Shown here piece by piece: positions 7,118 through 11,089 of a stretch of 13,278 nt of DNA; positions within the stretch are counted from its first letter, which is position 1; every line of letters begins with the position of its first letter. Made by a program: the position numbers and the translations under genes. The DNA lies in assembly GCA_030706065.1 (NCBI GenBank), contig JAUZPH010000045.1, positions 1 through 13,278 of the forward strand. Reading direction: 5' to 3'. A model generated the notes under the pieces. The model saw only the letters and a list, made by a program, of their open reading frames with translations, was not told where the DNA came from and ran no database searches. Origin of the DNA: Bacillota bacterium (GTDB lineage: Bacteria; Bacillota; Clostridia; Clostridiales; Clostridiaceae).

Positions 7118-7347
7118 GTGAGGGTGTTGACAATAAAGTTCAGAAAAGAAATCCTGTTTATTATCCTTGTAATGTTCTCCTTCTTTACCCTTGCAGGTTG
7201 TGGAAACAAGCAATTATACTGATGCACGTCAGTCAGCCAAAAGCTACTACCGTTGAAGCACTGCCAGCCATTATCAAAGGCTTGACGGAACAGGGTTTCA
7301 AGTTTACCACTCTGTCTCCTGATGTAAGCGCGGTTCAATTTAAATGA
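7118..7347 (+). pseudogene. Polysaccharide deacetylase remnant: signal peptide joined to the C-terminus
   Basis: Two pieces of one gene are fused with the middle missing. Piece 1 begins at GTG 7118, GTG 7124 or TTG 7127. It encodes a lipoprotein signal peptide: KFRKEILFIILVMFSFFTLA with the lipobox continuing AGCGNK. It ends at a TGA at 7220-7222. Piece 2 starts in a different frame at about 7210 and runs to TGA 7345-7347. Its first residues are AIILMHVSQPKATTVEALPA, followed by IIKGLTEQGFKFTTLSPDVS. The ILMH strand and TTVEALP..I..L...G..F.TLS pattern are the last conserved block (motif 5) and C-terminus of NodB/CE4 deacetylases. The catalytic Asp/His motifs are gone, so it cannot be active. 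An intact ancestor would have been an envelope-anchored deacetylase of peptidoglycan or other polysaccharide. It is the only clear plus-strand gene trace in the window. Confidence 0.8.
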
Positions 7348-7455
7348 TGTGAGCTTCTTTTCATTGAAGCATTCTATCGTATACCTTTCTTTGAATTGAC
7401 TATCAAAACAGGCTTTGGAAAAATTACAACGGCATAATGCTGATATGTGCCCAAT

Positions 7456-7527
7456 TTTCACGCAGGAAGTTAACAAGAAAAGAATATAACAATATAACTT
7501 GTTAACAATATAACTTCCTGCGTGAAA
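7456..7527. repeat. Large inverted repeat with an internal tandem duplication
   Basis: Perfect 16-bp arms TTTCACGCAGGAAGTT (7456-7471) and AACTTCCTGCGTGAAA (7512-7527) surround a second inner pair, GTTAACAAG (7469-7477) and CTTGTTAAC (7498-7506). The 14-mer TAACAATATAACTT occurs twice (7487-7500 and 7503-7516, period 16), so the right side has been lengthened by a duplication. There is no T-tract on either strand. It may be a decayed palindromic element or an old terminator of the deacetylase gene. Confidence 0.75.
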
Positions 7528-7546
7528 TACAGGATATTTCTTCAAG

Positions 7547-7592
7547 ATAGCCAAGCTGCATCAGCCGGGAAATTCTACTGAAGCTTGGCTAT
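7547..7592. repeat. Inverted repeat, possible terminator between convergent genes
   Basis: Perfect 11-bp arms ATAGCCAAGCT (7547-7557) and AGCTTGGCTAT (7582-7592) are separated by 24 bases. It lies 46 bp beyond the hemerythrin stop and downstream of the deacetylase remnant. It could end transcription from either side, but the loop is long and there is no clear T-run, so this is uncertain. The 290 bp between 7348 and 7638 hold this repeat and the one before it. A short open frame after 7347 ending at a TAA near 7437 was not recognised. Confidence 0.5.
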
Positions 7593-7638
7593 TTATACGT
7601 CAATTATTCAGACTATAAACTATAAAGATTCGATGGTT

Positions 7639-8034
7639 TCAAATACTTCCGGCAATCAAGATGTCTTTCTCAATTATATGCTCGGACAGCCATTTTGCTA
7701 TAAATTCCAGTATATTCATAATGTATTCATCCTGATCACTGTCAATTTTGTTTAAATCGAGTTCATTAACTGCCTTAATAAAATTGTCATGCTCTATCTT
7801 GTGACTCAGCAGTCTTTTGTAGTTAATACTCTGCATATACTCTTCTTCATCTTTAAAATGAGTTACAGTATACTCTCCAAGTTCCTGTATTATTGCCACT
7901 ATTTTGTCATATTTGTCGATACTGTAGGTATCCTTCAGTAAATTATAGGCTTTCTCTCCAAGTTCAAATAATCTGCTGTGCTGTTCGTCAATATGCGGTA
8001 CCCCCAGCTTGTACACTTCTTTCATCTCAAACAT
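7639..8034 (-). CDS. Bacteriohemerythrin (single-domain O2-binding protein)
   Basis: This is a cytoplasmic four-helix protein with a non-haem di-iron site that binds oxygen reversibly, used by anaerobes for O2 sensing, storage or delivery. All seven expected iron ligands can be placed in the 131 residues: His19 (HIDEQH), His59 and Glu63 (HFKDEE), His78 and His82 (HKIEH), His119 and Asp124 (HIIEKD). The length is typical of a stand-alone hemerythrin domain (about 130). The start is ATG 8034 with AGGAGGAG five bases upstream, a very strong site. It lies 102 bp downstream of the diguanylate cyclase gene, in the same direction and with no terminator seen between them. The two are probably co-transcribed, suggesting an oxygen or redox link to c-di-GMP. 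Whether it acts as a sensor partner or as a protective protein cannot be told from sequence. Confidence 0.94.
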   Translation of the reverse strand: MFEMKEVYKLGVPHIDEQHSRLFELGEKAYNLLKDTYSIDKYDKIVAIIQELGEYTVTHFKDEEEYMQSINYKRLLSHKIEHDNFIKAVNELDLNKIDSDQDEYIMNILEFIAKWLSEHIIEKDILIAGSI

Positions 8035-8136
8035 TAAAACTCCTCCTAGCTTGTAAATCTATTTTTGAAATAGCCTGTGCTTAACCTTAATCTGGTAATC
8101 ACTTCAAGCTATACAAAGTCTGTCTCAGTATTAAGC

Positions 8137-9018
8137 CTAGCATTGAATTCTGTTGCGCCCTTTTTCTTTTGCCAAATAAAGTTTTCTGTCTGCATTGGCA
8201 ATAATCTCTTCCGGACTTAAACTTACATCTTCACAGATATAAACTCCAATGCTGACGCTCAACTTTATTTTAACTTCATTATATGTAAATACATTCTCGT
8301 AAATTGTCTTTCTCAGACTCTCTGCAAATTCAAAGGCTTCTCTAGGCTCTTTGTCATATACCAGTAAAAAAAACTCCTCACCCCCATACCGTGCAGCCCA
8401 TCCGATTTCCTCCTCAGTACTATCCTGTAGCAGCTTTGAAATCTGAATCAGTGCTGCATCGCCGGCCAGGTGGCCATACTCGTCATTAATCAATTTGAAA
8501 TGATCTATATCTATCATCATGACTGTCAGCGGCTTTGAGCCTAATTTATTGGCCAGCAGCGCAGAGGGTAATTGTTCATTTATGAATCTTCTGTTATAAA
8601 CTCCAGTGAGTCCATCCTTTACTACCAGATTATTCATCTCTTGAATTGCACCCACTATTCCTTCCTGTGTTCTCTTTTCGATGTTTTCGATAATTCCCGT
8701 TTCGGTTATATCTTTTAACAGCTCAATGACATAATCTTCTGATCCGATGCGGATGGGGGACGCAGTTACAAGAAAAATCTTATCCTTGTTATACTCGATC
8801 TTTACATAGGTTTTTTTATCATAGTATGCCCTCATAGTTACACAATTGCTGCACCTCTTCGACTTTTTCCAAAACTCATAGCAGCAGTTCTTCGCTATAG
8901 GCTCTTTACCGTCAGTGAACATAACCTCTTTATTTGACACCGGTTCAATTATTCTGATGACATCATACAGCTTTTGTATAAAGGTATTTTTATTTATGAA
9001 CTCATAAATATTATCCAT
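8137..9018 (-). CDS. Diguanylate cyclase (GGDEF) with cysteine-bearing N-terminal sensory domain
   Basis: This enzyme is predicted to make c-di-GMP from two GTP. Residues about 1-110 look like a small PAS-like sensor ending in the typical ITE linker. They contain four clustered cysteines: NCCYEFW (Cys45, Cys46) and RCSNC (Cys56, Cys59). These could bind metal or respond to redox state. A short helical linker (about 110-130) leads to the GGDEF domain (about 131-293), with DGLTGVYNRRF (135-145), metal-binding Asp170 (MIDIDHFK), NDEYGHLAGD (178-187) and the active-site loop RYGGEEF (210-216). The catalytic residues look intact. The RxxD inhibitory site before the loop is absent (EEIG instead), so product inhibition by that route is unlikely. 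No membrane segment is seen. The start is ATG 9018 with AGGAGGG upstream. The hemerythrin gene follows. Confidence 0.94.
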   Translation of the reverse strand: MDNIYEFINKNTFIQKLYDVIRIIEPVSNKEVMFTDGKEPIAKNCCYEFWKKSKRCSNCVTMRAYYDKKTYVKIEYNKDKIFLVTASPIRIGSEDYVIELLKDITETGIIENIEKRTQEGIVGAIQEMNNLVVKDGLTGVYNRRFINEQLPSALLANKLGSKPLTVMMIDIDHFKLINDEYGHLAGDAALIQISKLLQDSTEEEIGWAARYGGEEFFLLVYDKEPREAFEFAESLRKTIYENVFTYNEVKIKLSVSIGVYICEDVSLSPEEIIANADRKLYLAKEKGRNRIQC

Positions 9019-9050
9019 TGTACCCTCCTTTTACCTCTGCATATACTTCT

Positions 9051-9119
9051 CTATCTTCCGTAAAGTAACTCCGCAACTATTGGTTTCGTTAAGTAGTCAT
9101 CCATACCTGGATCGAATCT
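9051..9119 (-). pseudogene. Remnant of a receiver (REC) domain
   Basis: Read on the minus strand, the frame ending at TAG 9051-9053 encodes RFDPGMDDYLTKPIVAEL and then LYGR. GMDDYLTKPI is the conserved end of a receiver domain, including its invariant Lys-Pro. The hybrid kinase at the right end of the window has the equivalent AGMDEYITKPF. No receiver sequence precedes it, because the gene upstream ends at 9140 in unrelated sequence. This is therefore the last scrap of a lost response regulator or hybrid kinase left between two GGDEF genes. It has no start or ribosome site of its own. Confidence 0.7.
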
Positions 9120-9139
9120 TTTTTCAATATTCTGAACTA

Positions 9140-9907
9140 TTATTTTATGTTATTTATCTCCTTCATGTACTCTACTATCAGCTCATCCATACGTTGACTT
9201 ATAACCAACCTTTTGGGCTTTGATTCGTCGTCTTCAAGTGTGAAGCATACTTCGTTTAGTACTTCTCTCAATTCGTTAATTTGCTTATCCAGCATCATTA
9301 ACTTAATATTGTTCTCAGAATTTTTCGAAAGGCTGACACCGTAAACCTTTCTCAGGTTACTGATCGTCCTATTGCCTCCGCTTATTACTGCCTTTTGCAG
9401 GTTCCGTCTTACTTTCGATAATAGTTCGGAAAAGTCTATATTATGGTCGTTAACACCATATACTCCAAAGCTCGATGTTACTCTTATGCCGACATCTTTA
9501 TAATTAAACGAAGTACTCTCCACCTGTCTCCTGATTTTCTCGGCCATAGTACAGGCACTGTTTACATCGGTATCACCAAGTACAATAATAAACTTTCTTG
9601 TACTGTATCTGCCTATCCAATCAGTATTGCTTCTAATTGATTCTTTCATAATTTTCGAAAAAACCAATAAAGCCTTTTCCAAGGCGCCTTGTCCATATTC
9701 TTCTTTTATGTAATCAAGATAATCAATTTCCGTCATTATAATTGATAACTGAAGGTTATTGATATTACAATAGTTCTGATCAATAGGAAGTCTATCTCTT
9801 ATATACCTTTTGTTATATGTGCCCGTTAATTTGTCTGTTACTGTTTTTTCATTCATACGGTAAATAAACTCTCCTTCGTCACAGCTTTCCCTGTCTATTT
9901 TGTGCAT
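9140..9907 (-). CDS. Degenerate GGDEF protein with C-terminal Spo0E-like domain
   Basis: A 255-residue fusion. Residues about 20-185 keep the GGDEF fold (VTDKLTGTYNKRYI, 23-36; VTSSFGVYGV, 143-152) but have lost catalysis. The signature loop is RYSTRKF (100-106) instead of RYGGDEF, the metal Asp is Glu60 (MTEIDYL), and the usual ND..GH..GD is changed to KEEYGQGAL. No canonical RxxD site is present. Residues about 205-253 read KQINELREVLNEV (208-220), an acidic loop, then SQRMDELIVEYMK (237-249). This is the Spo0E-family pattern (ELR..LN ... SQxxDxLIxxY). Spo0E proteins are small aspartyl phosphatases acting on Spo0A~P. The protein may couple nucleotide sensing to sporulation control, which is inference. 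The start is uncertain: ATG 9907 has no ribosome site and sits about six bases from a possible start point (TATAAT at 9925-9920). ATG 9856 (Met18) has GAAGGAG with a long 14-base gap. Confidence 0.85.
   Translation of the reverse strand: MHKIDRESCDEGEFIYRMNEKTVTDKLTGTYNKRYIRDRLPIDQNYCNINNLQLSIIMTEIDYLDYIKEEYGQGALEKALLVFSKIMKESIRSNTDWIGRYSTRKFIIVLGDTDVNSACTMAEKIRRQVESTSFNYKDVGIRVTSSFGVYGVNDHNIDFSELLSKVRRNLQKAVISGGNRTISNLRKVYGVSLSKNSENNIKLMMLDKQINELREVLNEVCFTLEDDESKPKRLVISQRMDELIVEYMKEINNIK
9149..9295 (-). other. Spo0E-like domain region of the fusion protein
   Basis: This marks codons 205-253 of the degenerate GGDEF gene. The conserved Ser-Gln-x-x-Asp core of Spo0E phosphatases is present as SQRMD (237-241); the usual Glu-Leu pair is Arg-Met here. 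The two helices separated by about 15 residues match the helical-hairpin length of free-standing Spo0E proteins. The family's partner is phosphorylated Spo0A. Confidence 0.75.
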
Positions 9908-10000
9908 AATATTGCCATTATTATATACACTATTTGTGAACCTGCCGTGTACTTATAAAACCATAACATCACTTGAACCTTTTCCGGGATGCAGCTTTCT

Positions 10001-10588
10001 CTAAATTGCACTGTTGTCGGATAATGTAGCCCATAGCTTGTTTATCGCATTATCGTTTAACTTGATATTGGATACGGTCATTTGATACTCTAAATAATCT
10101 TCCAATCTTTTATAAACCAATAAGTAATAATCTATTTTTTCTTTCTTAAGCTCCTTCTTGTTTCGGCACCTCTCTATTGCCTCGAAAAGGATTTTATTTT
10201 CCTCATTGGTGAAAAATCTGTACTTTTCCCTAATAGTACTAGTTATCTCTTCCGGTGGGAACAAATGATACCTCAGAATGAATTTTCTTTTGGAGATGTC
10301 CGCTGCATAGTATTCCATTTTACACTTTAACAGAGTATATAGCTTTTCTTCAACCGAAATGTCCTTCATCAGTATTTCAGTGCCTTGAATAAACCTCAAA
10401 TACTCTGAAATTATTTCATCATATATATAAAAAAACAAATCCTGCTTTGATTTATAGTAAAAATACATGGATGATGCCTTAATGCCAACTTCCCTGCATA
10501 TATCCCTGACATTGGTGGCTTCATATCCCTTTTCCAGGAAAAGCTTAAAGGCTGATTGAATTATTTTATCGCTAGTTTTAGTTTCCAA
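10001..10588 (-). CDS. TetR/AcrR-family transcriptional regulator
   Basis: This is a DNA-binding regulator, usually a ligand-responsive dimeric repressor. Counting from GTG 10600, the first 60 residues hold the TetR helix-turn-helix: DKIIQSAFKLFLEKGYEATN (11-30), VRDICREVGIKASSMYFYYK (31-50), then SKQDLF. The remaining 140 residues are the variable all-helical ligand domain, for which I recognise no specific ligand. The open frame reaches GTG 10600, but the ribosome site AAAGGTGG overlaps that codon. TTG 10588 lies eight bases beyond the site, so I use TTG, giving 195 residues. A promoter with a palindrome at its start point lies about 220 bp upstream, suggesting self-regulation. The GGDEF-Spo0E gene begins 93 bp downstream in the same direction and may share its transcript. 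Confidence 0.92.
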   Translation of the reverse strand: METKTSDKIIQSAFKLFLEKGYEATNVRDICREVGIKASSMYFYYKSKQDLFFYIYDEIISEYLRFIQGTEILMKDISVEEKLYTLLKCKMEYYAADISKRKFILRYHLFPPEEITSTIREKYRFFTNEENKILFEAIERCRNKKELKKEKIDYYLLVYKRLEDYLEYQMTVSNIKLNDNAINKLWATLSDNSAI

Positions 10589-10629
10589 AGTATTAACCAC
10601 CTTTATAGAATATAGTTTTTATCCGAACC

Positions 10630-10647
10630 ACCTATCACTTGTTAGGT
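10630..10647. promoter_or_regulatory. Inverted repeat ACCTA-N8-TAGGT upstream of tetR-type gene
   Basis: Five-base arms with an 8-base centre, lying in the leader about 40 bp before the start codon. Its right half, TTGTTAGGT (10639-10647), recurs in inverted orientation at 10799-10807 beside the promoter. Two related sites flanking the leader could be a pair of TetR-type operators. Confidence 0.3.
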
Positions 10648-10801
10648 AAAATATTATGATTATTAGTAATGCTTGGAATTAACCAACACTAGTAAGTCTA
10701 TGTTTCGCAATCAAATTCCATTGTTTTTGGTAAAACCCAAAGAAAAATCATACTTTTACATCCATTCTAGTTTTCTTACTAAAAACCCTACATAATGCAC
10801 C

Positions 10802-10813
10802 TAACAATTGTTA
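10802..10813. promoter_or_regulatory. Perfect 12-bp palindrome at the predicted transcription start
   Basis: TAACAATTGTTA reads the same on both strands. It sits immediately after the -10 box of the tetR-type promoter, over the expected start point, a classic position for an autorepressor operator. That the TetR protein binds it is inferred. Confidence 0.5.
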
Positions 10814-10818
10814 TATTA

Positions 10819-10847
10819 ATTATACCATCCTATCCATTCTTACACAA
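10819..10847 (-). promoter_or_regulatory. Sigma-A promoter of the TetR-family gene
   Basis: On the minus strand TTGTGT (10847-10842), a 17-bp spacer and a perfect TATAAT (10824-10819) are seen. Transcription would start near 10812, leaving a leader of about 220 nt before the start codon. No known riboswitch motif was found in that leader. Confidence 0.7.
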
Positions 10848-10855
10848 TTTACTTT

Positions 10856-10871
10856 TCACAACATTTTGTGA
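10856..10871. promoter_or_regulatory. Inverted repeat TCACAA-CATT-TTGTGA just upstream of the -35 box
   Basis: Perfect 6-base arms with a 4-base centre end nine bases upstream of the -35 hexamer. The position suits a regulator binding site. The factor is unknown. Confidence 0.35.
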
Positions 10872-10941
10872 CAATTTATTATAAGAACTAAAATAATTTT
10901 CCGATTTATGTCGACATTACATATCCAGCCATGTCCTTTAT

Positions 10942-10975
10942 ATAAATAAAAACAGCGCCTATAAAAGGTGCTGTT
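10942..10975 (-). terminator. Intrinsic terminator of the hybrid kinase gene
   Basis: On the minus strand a 9-bp stem (10975-10967 with 10959-10951, one wobble or mismatch pair) with a 7-base loop is followed by TTTATTTATA. It lies about 105 bp past the kinase stop codon, with the long hairpin at 10991-11089 in between. On the plus strand no T-run follows, so it works for the minus strand. Confidence 0.75.
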
Positions 10976-10990
10976 ATATCAGCTACTTAA

Positions 10991-11089
10991 AGATGTGTGA
11001 GTTTAAACATTAACAAATTCACCGTAGAAAATATCGAATCTTCAACGAATTTTCGGAGGTGATAATTTCAAACATAAACTCACACATCT
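10991..11089. repeat. Long imperfect hairpin at the end of the hybrid kinase gene
   Basis: Perfect 15-bp outer arms AGATGTGTGAGTTTA (10991-11005) and TAAACTCACACATCT (11075-11089) are followed inward by further pairing: AAAT and TCACC with GGTGA and ATTT, then GAAAAT with ATTTTC. Together they give a nearly 100-nt folded structure. The outer right arm includes the last codons and the stop of the kinase gene. It may be an mRNA 3'-end structure or the remnant of a small palindromic mobile element. Confidence 0.7.

Larger units (their letters stand above)
10601..11079. other. 480-bp intergenic region between two minus-strand genes
   Basis: From right to left the region contains a long imperfect hairpin (10991-11089), a terminator (10942-10975), a 10-bp palindrome ATGTCGACAT (10908-10917), the TCACAA/TTGTGA repeat (10856-10871), the tetR-type promoter (10819-10847) and its palindrome (10802-10813). 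The AT-rich leader (10601-10801) also holds weak hairpins. I see no reading frame with a ribosome site on either strand. Confidence 0.6.

Noticed and set aside
7099..7554. 151-codon minus-strand open frame
   Set aside because: It runs antisense to the deacetylase remnant and through the palindromes, has no ribosome site, and its product is Cys- and Phe-rich with no family resemblance. It is a shadow.
10601..10812. c-di-GMP riboswitch (GEMM) in the leader near the GGDEF genes
   Set aside because: I looked for the conserved GEMM core and tetraloop-receptor pattern and saw neither, here or in 6400-7117.
10856..10871. Rex or CRP site
   Set aside because: Those sites have TTGTGA or TGTGA on the left and TCACAA or TCACA on the right. 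Here the half-sites are in the opposite order, so only a generic inverted repeat is claimed.
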